DNA from: Megalonaias nervosa
Taxonomy: Eukaryota; Mollusca; Bivalvia; Unionida; Unionidae
Reading direction: 5' to 3'
Assembly (NCBI GenBank): GCA_016617855.1
Contig: JAECUM010003317.1
Location: forward strand, 1 to 64,000
DNA length: 64,000 nucleotides
Positions within the stretch are counted from its first letter, which is position 1. Every line of letters begins with the position of its first letter. Made by a program: the position numbers and the translations under genes. Shown here piece after piece: positions 12,101 to 24,491 of this stretch. The notes beneath the pieces were generated by a model. That model did not search any database. It was given only the letters and a program-made list of their open reading frames with translations, and was not told where the DNA came from.

Positions 12101-14286
12101 TTTTGAACGTTTCATACAAAGTGAGCAAGAAATTCTGAGGAAAGCGAAGTATTAAAAAAAAAAAAAATCTTGCCCGTTGATAAATAACTTCGAGACGAAA
12201 GTAATAACAAATATCCATCCACTCCTCTTTATCTTTCGACACCCTGCCACCAGTTCACTAATCTACCTTCCCTCGTCCTGAATGATCATAAAATATATGA
12301 TCATCCTCCATTAAAAGGTGTTGATCGAGTTCAGATTATAAGGTAGAGTACTATTACATGCAAACTATGTGAACTTAGACACAATCTCAGCTTTGCCTGA
12401 GGTCCATTCAGCATCTGAAACCTTCATTTTCATCGACTCCGATAACATCATAAGAAATATGAACCCCCTTCCACGAATCAACGTACGTGGAGTTCTGGTT
12501 ACATGGATAATTGTAACGGATGGATTGACACACACACGGATGGACATACGCTTGGATCTGCAAACTGAATATCTGCAAAAAGTACGGATATAATAAGCAA
12601 GACACTTGATAAATGTTCATAGCTTATCAAAATATTTGTTATTAGCTTTTTTTAACAAGAAGAGATACGGAGTGCCATTCTATTATTTATAATCTGCCTA
12701 ACGATCGGTTTATTTCCTTGTAATATATTCTTGAATAACACTTGATCTATACTTAAATATAGTTGTCAGTTAGGTACCTAAGTGTTGCAAATATACGTGG
12801 AAAGCTTACCTTTTAGGATCAGGTTTGTGTGGGTTGGGCCAAAATGTCGGGTTATAATGTGAGCTGTGGACTGGAACATTCACATGTAGAAAATTTCGGT
12901 GTCCATGTGTGCTTTTCTATTAAACCTGTAATAGAGGCTATAATTATCATCATGTGTACCTGGGTACGTTTTCATCGGCAGCTTACAATTTTCTGATTGT
13001 GATGACCTTCACGTATCAGTTACGCACCTGAATTAATTAAGTACTGTACCGTGTAATTAATGATGTATATTTGGGTAACGTTTCATGAAATCAACTCGAA
13101 TAGTTTAGCAGTTAAAGGCCTTCTAAAAATAGCCTTTAGTAGAATGTTTCGGGAACAATTACTTTGCTAATGAATTTGTTGGTAGTGAGACTCACGTAAG
13201 AGTAAGGTTACAGACACTATATGGTTAAAGTGATTTCATAATATTGGAGCCAACGATTCGCTAACTAAAGTTCGTTCGATACTCAAAAAGGCGAGAATAA
13301 TAAATGAAAGTAGTATCAATTCAGTAATAAAATATTAAACAATGGGGCCTAATATTTTGAAACTATTCAAAATCAACATCTTCTGATACTAACCTCCTTG
13401 CAGGCGGGTAGACTCTGAGCGTCTCTGACACTGCCATATCTAAGTATTGCAACTTGAAAACGTTATTATACACAGGCTGAGTCTGGGAAAAGGTTTATAT
13501 GCAAAAAGATTTGAAAGTATCAAAGAAATTTAGACTTTGGGTAGGGATTTATAAATAAATCCAACTGAATATTTTAATGTCCCGAAAATAAGTCTGAACA
13601 TGAGAAATAGAGTCTGATCTAATGGGAAGTTTGCAACAAAACATTGGACATTTAATTACAAAGAATAAGAAGAATGTAGCAAAAGATGTTTAAAATAACT
13701 CGAAAGCTAATCAGCAAATAAACTTTGAAGAGTTCAAATGTACGCAGGAAAATTTTTAAAGAGAACTCTTTGCCACTTTCACGCTATATAGTAAACTGAA
13801 CAAATCGATCAGCAGGAAAAATATTAATAAGTACAGCAATTACTTCCAGTCTTTTTCCAATATAAGTTTATCTTGAACGTCCTTGTTCACTACGAGGCAA
13901 TACGATATCAAAGTCAAGAGTCTGGAAGTGGTGTCGAAGCGGCCAGAAGGAAGATTCGCCAAAACTTAATTGTCCTTCTAGCCTGCAAATTATTCTTATA
14001 TACAAAGATACAACATATAAATAGATAAGAAGATAGACAGACAGAGACAAACATAGTTGACAGATGCATATACAGGCAGAGGTGAAGACTTACGTGACCA
14101 TACCAACATTATTACCAACGTTATCTCATTCAGGTACTTGAAGGTGAAGGACAAATGCAATACTAGCTATCTAGCGTATACCTAATAACACACATATAGT
14201 AAATGTACACAGTGAAGTTGGAATCACGGCTCTGTTAACAGCAGCGCTGAGTTGACTGGACAGAAAAACTGTTCGTATTTTACAAA
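9166..14286. other. Long non-coding stretch upstream of the P450 start
   Basis: No gene was recognised. Open frames at 10,428 (72 codons, hydrophobic), 11,850 (101 codons) and 12,369 (74 codons) have no motif I can name. The segment at about 10,480-10,700 resembles 60,465-60,640 (blocks such as aaattatttgNtgNattttacaaa), so part is an old dispersed repeat. The last few hundred bases should include the promoter and 5' UTR of the P450 gene. No convincing core promoter motif was identified. Confidence 0.45.
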
Positions 14287-14360
14287 ATGGAGGTCTTAGA
14301 CCTTATGTCCATTCCAAACTGCCTCTTGATCTCTATGGCTGTGGTGTTACTACTAACGAT
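14287..14360 (+). CDS. Cytochrome P450 (CYP3-clan-like), candidate exon 1: membrane anchor
   Basis: The frame starts at an ATG in good context (tacaaaATGG). It encodes MEVLDLMSIPNC, then a hydrophobic run LLISMAVVLLLT, and ends at a consensus donor (acgat/gtaagt). The exon holds 24 codons plus two bases. A short acidic start followed by one transmembrane helix is the usual microsomal P450 N-terminus, and CYP3 genes typically have a short first exon of this kind. The phase (two bases left over) fits an acceptor at 33,602-33,603, where exon 2 opens with one base and then the proline-rich hinge. Intron 1 would be 19.2 kb and packed with transposable elements. The link between the two exons is inferred from phase and content. 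Another single-pass membrane protein remains possible for exon 1 taken alone. Confidence 0.6.
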
Positions 14361-14364
14361 GTAA

Positions 14365-14367
<3 letters not shown>

Positions 14368-14415
<48 letters not shown>
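14368..14415. repeat. (CT)n microsatellite at the start of intron 1
   Basis: About 48 bp of CT repeat beginning just after the splice donor of the candidate P450 exon 1. Confidence 0.95.
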
Positions 14416-14417
<2 letters not shown>

Positions 14418-14676
14418 TACTTACCAGCTATCAGACTGAAATGCGTGAGTTGGGAGCTAGTATTTGCGTTAAATTGTTTGATGATCAATGTTTGCATGTT
14501 TTTCTTATCCATAACATGGGCTGCTACTCTCTAAACTTTCATAAAGTGTAATTTTCATGTGGTTTTTATGTTGGGAGCAGTCTGTTCGACTCAAGCTGTC
14601 TCACTACACGTAGTCAGCAGACCGAAAAGCATTCACTATGACGATCGATGTTTATATGTTTTCTTTTTCCCGTTTA

Positions 14677-14997
14677 TAATCACAGGCACTTGATTCCGGG
14701 GTAAACTAATGTGTACACTCACCAATTAACACAAAATAACTAACTCTAGCCGGTCACAATCTGACCCTTCAATGACTCAGATCTAATTTTCCGATACTAT
14801 CTGCGCATTCAGTCACTCATAACGTACACTAATATAACAAAAACACTCCACACCTTCCATCCATTACCATTTAATTAACGTTACTGATTCTGGAGGGCCA
14901 ATTTTGCGAAAAGTTTATCCGTTGCTTCATGTCTTCCACACACTTGCGACCATTCCAAGAATCAACTTCCGGTCTACTTCGGAGTGAATGCGATTAT
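14677..14997 (+). repeat. Outer inverted repeat, left arm
   Basis: About 321 bp that pairs in reverse complement with 24,492-24,815. Mirrored blocks include cacaggcacttgattccgg, gtgtacactcaNcaattaa, gccggtcacaatctgac, cattccaNgNatcaacttcc and gagtgaatgcgatt. Identity by eye is about 90%. The pair brackets the whole PIF1 element and its flanks (10.1 kb between outer edges). It could be the ends of a larger element or two copies of one repeat in opposite orientation. Confidence 0.8.
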
Positions 14998-15349
14998 TGG
15001 GCATCATGTATATAAACAATGAATACATATAAATAAGAACGATCAAAATTAAAATTAAAATTAAGTTCAATTTCTTTCAGGATCATTTAGTCAATAGTAT
15101 TTCGTATAATTTTTTTTTTAACTAATCTGTTCATTTACTATATTTTACGTATATTATAGAGGTCACTACACTTTAATATTTGCATAAAAGGAGAGAAATC
15201 CCAAATGTGATATCTCGAACAGAGGGAAATTCAAAATATTTTTTCTTAATACGGAAATCGCTAAAACCCAAACGTTTAGCACGACATAAAACTTAAGAAA
15301 ATCTGGTTAATACAGGTGAATGGCAGAAAATACAATCTCATCGTGGTAT

Positions 15350-16260
15350 GTGCTAGCTAGTAGACTGAAGTTAAAAATCCCCTCCCCATTCCTTGCCAAT
15401 CACAGGTGCTCGATGCTGTGTTGCCAATGGTATCAATTTTGTAACATTATTTTTTTTTATATAAAAACGGGTGGGGTTAAAGTACTGGAAGTTACTGGAA
15501 CCAAATTTCACGTTGTCAAATAGATTCGCATATATTTCTTGCTCTGATTTATGGACCAAAAAAGACTTCATGAACTGTATTATTTTGAAAATAAATATTG
15601 ATGGAAAAGAGAACAAATTACCCTGGCTCCAAAACAATGCCATTAACCCATCCCAATCCCGACAATTATATGGTCGGCCCCTAATATAATATGGTGTAAT
15701 GTAGTTATTTCAACTTCCATGCATTCTTATGCTCGTATGGACATTCCAAATTTGTTTAATGCAAACCCTACCAACAATATTAAACTTGCAACCATCCAAT
15801 GTTACCAAGGGCATTTGATTGTGGAGTTCACTAATGATAACACACTTACCAATTATTTGGGTTATCATTATACATCCCCAACACCGCAGATCTACTGCTA
15901 GTATGCGAATGGTATTAATTTTGTGTTTAAAAGACAGTGGTGGCTATAAGGTGCTCGAAATTTTGGATCGAAATTTAAAGCTGTCAAACAGATTCAAGAA
16001 ATATTTCTTGCCCTGATATATAAATAATTAAAATAATAGACTACATTTTATTATTTTGGAGAAAAAAATCAGACAAAAGAGATTTTTAAAAAAGTCCTAG
16101 CTCAAGAAAGATTTTCAGATACAAAGCCCCGAAAATTTGGAGTGAACTCATTATTTAACTTTCCATGCATCTGTATTATGCTCATATGGACATTCCAGAT
16201 GTGTTTAGCGCAACCGCCCACAACAATATTAAATTTGCAGCCAGTGAATTTTACACATTA
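15350..16260 (+). repeat. Diverged tandem duplication (~450-bp unit)
   Basis: Blocks recur about 450 bp apart: atggtatNaattttgt, aaagNNctggaa/gtgctcgaaa, atttcttgctctgat against atttcttgccctgat, and ttccatgcatNcttatgctc against ttccatgcatctgtattatgctc followed by atatggacattcca. The unit appears one and a half to two times. No conserved reading frame was found. Confidence 0.6.
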
Positions 16261-16352
16261 TCCATGTAAAACGTAGATGATTAGAATACAAATTATTACA
16301 GGAATTGCAAAATAAAAAACAAACCATTTACTTCATTTACTTACTTTTGGAC

Positions 16353-17862
16353 GAAATTTCTTGGTTTTAATATGTCCCATCGCAAAATTTAGTCAGTCTA
16401 CGTTTCTCTGCAAGAGAAAACAAATGTAGGAGACTCCGAGGTTGAATTTAGAAGAAATTCTCTAGTAAAACAATTATCCAAGGGACCGGATGTCTGGAAA
16501 GTCGACGGACAATTTTGGAGGTAGAAGCGAACGAAACTTGAAAGCACAAGGTGTTTGCGTCAATCATATGTAATCCGTTGATACCAATACAACTATTTGC
16601 TTGATTTATTTGCTTATATTTGCATGAATTTATTTGTTTAAATTCGTAGATCAATTTTCTTGATATGAGTACAACTGTGTTGAGTTCATTTATCTGAATC
16701 CGTACAATGATCTTCTTTATATAAATTTGACGAATTGTTTGAATGTGTCGTCTTGACTGTTATAGGAAAATAGGTATTCTAAGAATTTCATGCCTTACCT
16801 TAGTTGATATGAGTTACGAGAATCCGTGTGAATTCACGGACCTTAGATGATGTCACGTATGATAAAGACTTGAGTGCGTTTTGACTGAAATTAACGTTGT
16901 TAAGCCATGAAGTGAGATTTCATATATGCTAAAAACATGAATGCATGTATTGACTGAAATTAATATAGTTAAGCCATGTAATGAATTTCATTCATTCATT
17001 TTTGTAATTGAGACCGACTGTTATGTTTCGTGTGATGATAATGTGAGTCAGGTTGAAAGCCGTTAGGAAGTACATTAATCTTATGAAACTAGATTTGTTT
17101 ATGGTCTGCCATGTTGGGCTTGACCAGATAGCCATTGGTATCTGTTGGAATTCCGATAGAATAATATCTGACATAACGAGACGGGAGTAATGATTTATTC
17201 TCAGTAGGATATCTGAAAGGAAATTTAGGTTGCTCTGTTTATTTTGAAAGGAGAAAATAGCTCCACTGAACGTATCCACGACCTACTTATCCAAGTAACT
17301 ACGTATCACGTACTTACGTATCCACCTACCAACACAAGGTTCGAGGTCCGAAAGAGGCGAGACAATAGAGAGTTTGGAGAAGAGAAAAGTAAAGCCAAAA
17401 AGGACCAAGAAGTACAGCCACAGTGAAGTTGGAATGAACTGGAAATAACAGGTTATGAAGTTGTACAAGGCAATGACTTCGATTGTTCACTCGATTCTGT
17501 GATGAACCAATTGTACATTTAAAACAGATCGGCTATTTATATAAGTATATTTGTGTTTGAAATTCGGTGAATGATTTATTTAAAAAAGAAGTGTATCTTC
17601 CTAACGTAATGCATTATCACGGTTGTTTATGTGATTGATTAATTTGTTGTTTTTTCATGCACGGGGGCTCGTGTCATTCTGTTTATATATCTGCTCAGAT
17701 CTCTATCTATTTCACCTATAAGTTTCACACTTTATATTAATATTTACTCGATCCGGGCAATAACACCGAAGGCGATCACCCTCTAGACAACGATAACCCA
17801 ATAAAGCGGACACCTTGTAAGAAGGTACAATTCGTCAATCAATTCTACCAACAAAACAACCC
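16353..17862 (+). repeat. PIF1 element, left terminal inverted repeat (~1.5 kb)
   Basis: This arm pairs with 21,945-23,197 in reverse complement. The outer tip is ttcttggttttaatatgtcc on this side, matched by the reverse of ggacatattaaaaccaagaa at the right end. The inner limit is near gtacaattcgtcaatcaatt. It is ~250 bp longer than the right arm, mainly from sequence at about 16,720-16,970 that the right arm lacks. Similarity stops within a few bases at both tips, which marks the element ends. No clean target duplication was resolved. Confidence 0.85.
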
Positions 17863-17879
17863 ACCCCGAACAAAGTGGG

Positions 17880-19353
17880 GGCTACCGTAACAAAAAGACT
17901 GTAGAAGGCCACAATATCATTTTGTTAGGCCAAAGTGGGACAAGCAAATGTTTTGTGGTTAAGGAAATACAAAAGAAATTATCTGCAGCAGGTAAAAATA
18001 TCAGTATACCTGGCACATCAGGCATTGCAGTACTGAATGTGAAAGGATGCACAGTACATTCCTGGTCTGAGATTGGTGATGGTAGATATGACAGTGATGA
18101 ACTATGTAGAAAACCTCTCACTGATGAACATTTTGATCTATATACAAAATATATTTTGAAAGCAGACTGTTTGATAATTGATGAAATTTCTATGCTTTCA
18201 TTGAAACTTTTTGAACAAATTGAACATGTACGTAGAATGATTAAAAATTCAGATTTATATTTTGGAGGTATACAAGTTATTTCAAGTGGGAACTTTTTCA
18301 GCTTCCGCCTGTACCTGACCCATTGACATGTGATTCGGGTGAATATTGTTTCAAATCCACCATTTTTGTAATGGTATTTGGGCAAAAGATTGTCCTTGAT
18401 GAAGTCATAAGACAAGATGAATTAGATTTCATAAAGGCTATCAACGATGTATCAAAGGGAGAAATCCCTAAAGATACCCAAAAATTGATATCGAGGCTGC
18501 AGAGACCTCTCCCTCCTGGAGATGACCCAATAAGACTTTGTAGATGGAACGTTGATTGTGAAATATACAATGCATGCAAACGTATGGAAATGGTGTATCA
18601 AAGTATTACCAGACAATAGACGAGGGTGACAATAATCGGTGCAATAAGTTGTGTGTTCCAAAAGTGTTACACTTGAAAACTGGCTGTCCAGTTATGCTGG
18701 TCAAAAACTTAAGCTCAGCACTAGTAAATGGCTTACAGGGAAAGGTTGCCGCAATGAAGAAAGACTCTGTGAGAGTTGATTTTGAAAATAATTTAGTTCA
18801 CTTGGGAAGAGAAACTTTTACTGTTTACAGTACCATTGACAAAAAGATAGTAGCCACAAGGCATCAAATTCCACTCATTCTATCTTTCAGCATTACCATT
18901 CACAAGGCACAAGGATTGACTTTACATAGAGTTGAAGTTGATGCATCAAATATTTTTGCACCAGGTCAGTTAGGTGTGGCAATGGAGGAGGACCAGAAAT
19001 AAAAGGGGGTAAGGGTTATCAGTTTCAATTCCAACTCTGTGATTCCACATAGTTCTTGCATGTATGAATTCTACAATAAAAGTTTCGTACAGTTTGATTC
19101 ATGTTTAGAATGCTGTAGACATTCTGTTTCTTTATTAGAGAACCTCAGTGTTGACTTTGATTATGAAACAGGTTCTGATTCTGATAACTCTGACTTTTCT
19201 GATGGAGAAATGTTAGAAGTTGATGAAATGTTGTCTGTTGGGGAAGATATGCCTGCTTCATGTAGTGACCAAGAACGTAGGTTAACCACAGTTGATTCTG
19301 ACATTTTAGAGCATTATGTTGCATACATAAATGAAACAACTTATCCCAGATAA
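17880..19353 (+). pseudogene. PIF1-like DNA helicase (decayed), carried by a TIR element
   Basis: Superfamily 1B helicase of the PIF1 group, the ATP-driven 5'-3' DNA unwinding type also carried by Helitrons and by stand-alone mobile genes in invertebrates. Visible parts in order: a Walker A region GQSGTSKCF at about 17,927 (canonical is GxxGxGKS/T, so two key residues are changed), GTSGIA and TVHSW, Walker B LIIDEISM near 18,172, GGIQVISSGNFF, then QLPPVPD in the next frame. Later come VRQDE-like VIRQDELDF and the C-terminal SITIHKAQGLTL at about 18,891. The gene is broken by a frameshift near 18,297, another near 18,585, and an in-frame TAA at 19,000-19,002. After this stop the reading frame continues to 19,353 with an acidic tail. 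No HUH nuclease of the Helitron type was seen. The gene sits between long inverted repeats. Confidence 0.85.
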
Positions 19354-20893
19354 TGCAATAACACCAGAGCAAACGAGATTAAAATTAACACTAACAGAAA
19401 TCCACAAAAAGCCACTGCAAGAGTTGAATACATTTTTTGAGATATTGTACCAAAAAATTCAAAGTATCTTTAATAAAGTATTAGGTAATATAGAGGTCAG
19501 AAAAACAGATTCAAAGACATGGACTGAATATTATTCTGAAGTTTACCAGCTTTCAGTGTCTCAGGAATGCATCCAAATTCTTGAAAATTTCTTGAATTCT
19601 GTGCCAAATGATGATACTTTTTTGCATTTGGAAAGATTTTTGACAGAATTTGTAAAATTGTTTTGGACAAAAATACTACTATAATTTTCAGTACCACACG
19701 AATTGCATGTGCACCTTCCATACTTGTATCAGAGCCAGGACAAGGAAAATTAAGGTATATTGCAGGTAGATGTATTGCAAAGAGTAGATACCATAATATG
19801 AAGAAAGGAAAGAACAGCAGCTTGTACAGAAAGGAAAAAATTAACTTGGTCAGTCAATGTTTCTTACAAGTAAAAATCTTAGACCACCTTACAACTTAAG
19901 CTGTTGATTTGGAAAACAATAGCAAGTATAAACAGATCTTGCACGAGACACAAAGAAGACAGAATATCAATTATGGTCTAACTAACATCAAGGACTCTAT
20001 ATCTAAAATTTTCTTGCAAGTTGACAATACAATGAGGCAGTATCAACATGTAGATGCATTACATTGGCATGGTGCAGGGAGTTTACGGTATTGTAAGACT
20101 GTAATACTTAAGAATGAGACACTGTCTGAATATTGGAAGTTGCTGTACATAAAGTTTGGTCCCAGTATGAGTGTCATACAAGTGGATAATACCATATTGC
20201 TTCTTGTATCAGAAATCTATATGAAGATTTCCAGTCTTGGAAAATTGAAATCAGACAGTTTGAGAAAGAGAGTGGTCATGAGATCAAAGCACAAACACAG
20301 TAGTGATGCATTAGCTTTGGACATGAAATATATCTTGGAAGATCAGTCAGAAAATAAACTGTATTCTCACTTAAAACTGAAATCACAGACTTATCATCTG
20401 AAGGCTGTAGTATTTACTAGCTTCTTGAAATCGGATCTGATTTTGCTATGTAAAGCCTATGGCATAGAAGCAGGAAATGTACAGAAGAGTGGTCTTGTTA
20501 ATAAACTATGTAATGTAATACCTGCTTTGAATGAAATGCCAATGCCATATTTTTTAGTACAGAATAATCCTGTTGCCAGTTCTTCAAAAGCTAGTAGTAA
20601 TCAAGACACTTCCAGCTGTAGCAAAAGTCAGCCATGTACTAGAAAAAGAACTAGAGTGGGAAAAGGAAAATGGAAAGGAAAGGGTAAAGGAAAAAAAGAA
20701 AATGGAAAAATATGACAAAAGTAACACTGATAAGTCAGTTTGCTCTGTATGTAAACGACTTTATGCAGAGTGTGAGTTGTGGATCCAGTGTGATTTGTGT
20801 GATGAATGGTTTGTTTGGTTTTGTCAGTGCATGGATGAAGAGACGTGGAGTAGCACAGAAAATGAAAAATGGTTCTGTACTAAATGCTCTTAG
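19331..20893 (+). pseudogene. Unknown element-borne protein ending in a PHD-like zinc finger (decayed)
   Basis: It overlaps the end of the helicase frame and lies on the same strand. Reading frames at 19,331-19,684, 19,663-19,899, 19,909-20,715 and 20,573-20,893 look like one gene split by frameshifts. The first three have no domain I recognise: helical, Lys/Leu-rich, then a Ser-rich and a basic Lys/Gly run (KGKWKGKGKGKK). The last ends in a cysteine finger, CSVC...CDLCDEWF...CTKC, with the spacing of a C4HC3 PHD finger. The usual histidine in WFH is valine here (WFVWFC). PHD fingers bind histone tails, so a role in chromatin targeting of the element is an inference. The pairing with PIF1 inside the same inverted repeats suggests they served one mobile unit. 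Confidence 0.65.
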
Positions 20894-21944
20894 AAAAAGA
20901 GTCAATGCTATATCATACTTCACATTTATAAATATGGCAATATTGTCATATGTTGTCATTGTGCTTTTGCACTTTGGTTACATACACTGAACTCACATGC
21001 ACTTGTTTGTATTAGTAAAAATGGAAACTAATGACAATTTGATCATCCACTCTCAGTTGACATGTTAAGTGTGAGTAAGGTGTGGTGTTATCATTAGTTT
21101 TTCCTTACTTAATTAAAATGTACTGTCTTTAGTTTGCATCACCCTAAATCGTTTTTATTATTTTACAAATGTTCAATATGTGCATCATGAATATTCAAGT
21201 TACTGTACGTGTTATTCGTGGGATTATTTTTGGATTGCATTTCTTTCACTCTTCAGACATATGCTGTCTTGCAGTCATGTGTTACAGCTGGATCTGATTC
21301 TGCAAAGTAATTGTATACTGAACACTTATGAATATTGTTTTATGAAATCAAAAAATAGAAAATATTTATGGTTAAAAAGGGTGATGTACAGTTAACAATG
21401 ATGCCAGTTTGGTCATAGTTTCGGATAGTAAAGGAAGATATCTGAATCTCAGTTACACATTGTAGGTATCAATTCCAATAAAATTACATAGGTTGACCAA
21501 AGGTGGAGAACTTCACAGCAAGGCATTGATTTCCTCTCAGAGTCTTGATGATCTTGCCAAAATATACAGTAATTTAATGAAATGGTATTATTTTGGCTTG
21601 GAACATGTGCTGTAGCAAAAAACAGGTGGCAACTCATTCTTTTTTTACACAAAACCATTTCAGATTTTTATCAAAGTGCAATAAACGTATTGGCTACTAA
21701 TGCTTTTTGGAAAGTATCCCCAAATTAAATTTGGACGTCTTGAAATTCCCCCTATGTTTAACACATTTATTTATTGGACCTAGTGAGAATCTCGAAAAGG
21801 AAAAGGTTGTTCAAAAAGTCAGATGAAACTGCATTGTGTTGGTATTCATTCAGTTTTAATCTACTATTGATTGACATACATTCAAATCCAATAGTGACAA
21901 GATATTGGCTATATAGGATTTTGGAATGCTTGCTGGGGGTGGTG
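20894..21944. other. Element interior 3' of the PHD gene, non-coding
   Basis: AT-rich sequence between the last frame and the right inverted repeat. Short open frames occur at 21,180 and 21,774 without recognisable content. It may hold the 3' UTR of the element genes. No separate gene is supported. Confidence 0.5.
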
Positions 21945-23197
21945 GTTGTTGGAATTGGTGGTGTATTGATTGATTGACGGATTGTACCTTCTTACAAGGT
22001 GTCCGCTTTATTGGGTTATCGTTATCTAGAGAGTTATCGCCCGGATCGAGTAAATATTAATATAAAGTGTGAAAATTATGGGTGGAATAGATAGAGATCT
22101 GAGCAGATACATAAACAGAATGACACGAGCCCCCGTACATGAAAAAACAACCATTTAATCAATTGCATAAAAACTGTGATAATACGTTGCCTTAGGAAGA
22201 TACACTTCTTTTGAAATAAATCATTCACTGAATTTCAAACACGAATATACTTATATAAGCAGCCGATCTGTTTTAAATGAGAGAATTGGTTCATCATAGA
22301 ATCGATTGAGCAATCGAAGACATTGCCTTGTATAACTTCATAACCTGTTATTTCCAGTTCATTCCAACTTCATTGTGGCTGTTCTTCTTGGTCTTTCTCG
22401 CTTTTCTTTTCTCTTCTCCAAACTCTCTATTGTCTCGCCTCTTTCGGCCCTCGAACTTTGTGTGGGTAGGTGAATACGTAAGTACGTGATACATAGTTAC
22501 TTGGATAAGTAGGTCGTGGATACGTTCAGTGGAGCTACTTCCCCTTTCAAAATAAACAGAGAAGCAACCTAAATCTCCTGTCAGATATCCTACTGAGAAT
22601 AGATCATTACTCCCGTCTCGTTATTTCAGATATCGTCCTATCGGAATTCAAACAGATACCAAAGGCTATCTGGTCAAGCCCAACATGGCAGACCATAAAC
22701 AAACCTAGTTTCATAAGATTAATGTACTTCCTAACGGCTATTTCAACACTGATTCATATTAACATCAAACGAGACATAACAGCTCCGTTCTCGTCTCAAT
22801 TACAAAACTGAATGAATGAAATTCATTACATAACTTATATAAAGAAGATCATTGTACGGATTCAGATAGATGAACTCACACAGTTGTATTCATATAAAGA
22901 AAATTGATCTATGAATTTAAACAAATAAATTCATGCAAATATAAGCAAATAAACCAAGCAAATCGTTATATTGATATCAACGAATTACATAAGATTGGCG
23001 CAAATACCTTGTGCTTTCAAGCTTTGCTCGCTTCTACCCCAGAAATGTGTCCGTCATCTTTCCGGTCTCTTGGATAATTGTTTTACGAGAGAATTTCTTC
23101 CAAATTCAACCTCGGAGTCTCCTACATTTGTTTTCTCTTGCAGAAAAACGTAGACTGACTAAATTTTGCGATGGGACATATTAAAACCAAGAATTTT
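21945..23197 (-). repeat. PIF1 element, right terminal inverted repeat (~1.25 kb)
   Basis: Reverse complement of the left arm. Clear blocks are gattgtaccttcttacaag, gtgtccgctttattgggtta, agttcattccaacttcatt, caacctcggagtctcctac and gggacatattaaaacc at the tip. Shared blocks are long and mostly ungapped, so the element is not ancient even though its genes are broken. Confidence 0.85.
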
Positions 23198-23756
23198 GGT
23201 GTGGGAACCACGCTCCTTATTTAGTGTAACCAATCCGGATTAAATATATCTCCCGCCTTTTATAACTAGGCGCCAAAATTGTAGTCTGCGTGACATCTAA
23301 ATTTCCAAATAACTGATCCTGGACAATTCCAAATCTGACAATTCCGATACAAGATCGAAGTTAACCTTACCCCCCCACAGTCTGTCCGACTGTTAAATAA
23401 ACGAATGCTTAATTAAGAATCACTCCTCTCATGACATAGACATTAACAATCCGTGCATTATGGCGATTTAACACGCCACGGTCCTCATAAATCTAATTAA
23501 TCGTTCACCTGCCCAAATCAATGTGCTCTTCATAGATCGACAGAAATTTGCACCCTTACACTTTTCAACAGCAAATAATTGTGCTTTATTCATTTTACAT
23601 TCAAAGCACAACATGCAGTACTGAAACAAGTGAAGTTTACTAAAATAAAATAGTTTTCATTTACAAAGATTAAATTGTTACATAACCACATCCAATCACC
23701 TACCTCACATGGTTGGCTAATTGCAGCTAGCTATACAGGTCATAGCATGTATACAT
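23198..23756. other. Flank between inner and outer inverted repeats, nothing recognised
   Basis: No homology to the matching left flank (14,998-16,352) was seen, so the space between the two sets of inverted repeats is not itself symmetrical. Confidence 0.5.
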
Positions 23757-24070
23757 TTTGAATAAAATTTTGTGTATGGATATGTAAACTAGTGACATAT
23801 AATTACACAAGAATTAACCAAGTTAACCCATTTGTTTACTTGACGGTGTAAATCCTATACGAGACTCAATTTTGTGTTTGGGTATGCAAATTAGTGACAT
23901 GACAAATAACTACACAAGAACTAACCAAGTTTAATTAGTGAGTTTTCTTGATAGTGTAAATCCTATATGAGATTCAGTTTTGTGCTTGGGTAAGCAAAGT
24001 AGTGACAATTAATTGCACAAGAATTAACGAAATTAATCCTTTTGTTTTCTTGACAGTGTAAATCCTATTA
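23757..24070 (+). repeat. Three-copy tandem repeat, ~110-120-bp unit
   Basis: The unit contains ttNtgtNtgggtatgcaaat, tagtgacat/a, acacaagaaNtaacNaag and gtgtaaatcctatNNgag. It occurs three times in a row with small differences. Confidence 0.85.
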
Positions 24071-24491
24071 TCACATTGATAGTATTTAACATAATGAGAA
24101 ATGTTTACAAAGCATTCTTCAACATTTGGTAGATAACATGTCAGTAGAAATTAGGGTAATTACTTAACTATTGATTAAATAAGTATACAATTTTAAAAAA
24201 AAATCTTTTTCTCACGCACAACCAGAGATCATCTATTTAGCTATTCAGAAAGGGCTTAGAAAAAATTCAATGTATTTTAACATATCAAGAGATGTTGTTA
24301 AATATTTTCCCGGCAAATGTCACATAGTCTTGAGCACATGTAACGATCGGAACAGTCAAACGACTTGACGGAAAATACAGTGGATATTGCGATTGCATAT
24401 TTGCCGGGTAAGGTCGAGATGCAGCGATAGAAAGCAATGTTTGAAAAGACTCATTCAATGAAAGAACCAATCACTGAAGCAATCACGATCA

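Noticed and set aside
9166..12600. Host genes at 10,428, 11,850 and 12,369
   Set aside because: The frames are short, lack motifs, and have no splice or repeat context supporting a protein. One overlaps an old dispersed repeat.
17664..17675. gggggctcgtg as a retroviral tRNA-Pro primer-binding site
   Set aside because: The match is about ten bases, and the surrounding arms are inverted, not direct, repeats. No gag-pol sequence is near.
17880..20893. Calling the PIF1 element a Helitron
   Set aside because: There is no HUH replication-initiator domain, and the unit has long terminal inverted repeats, which Helitrons lack.
23757..24070. A CRISPR-like or regulatory array
   Set aside because: The units abut without spacers. 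It is an ordinary tandem repeat in animal DNA.
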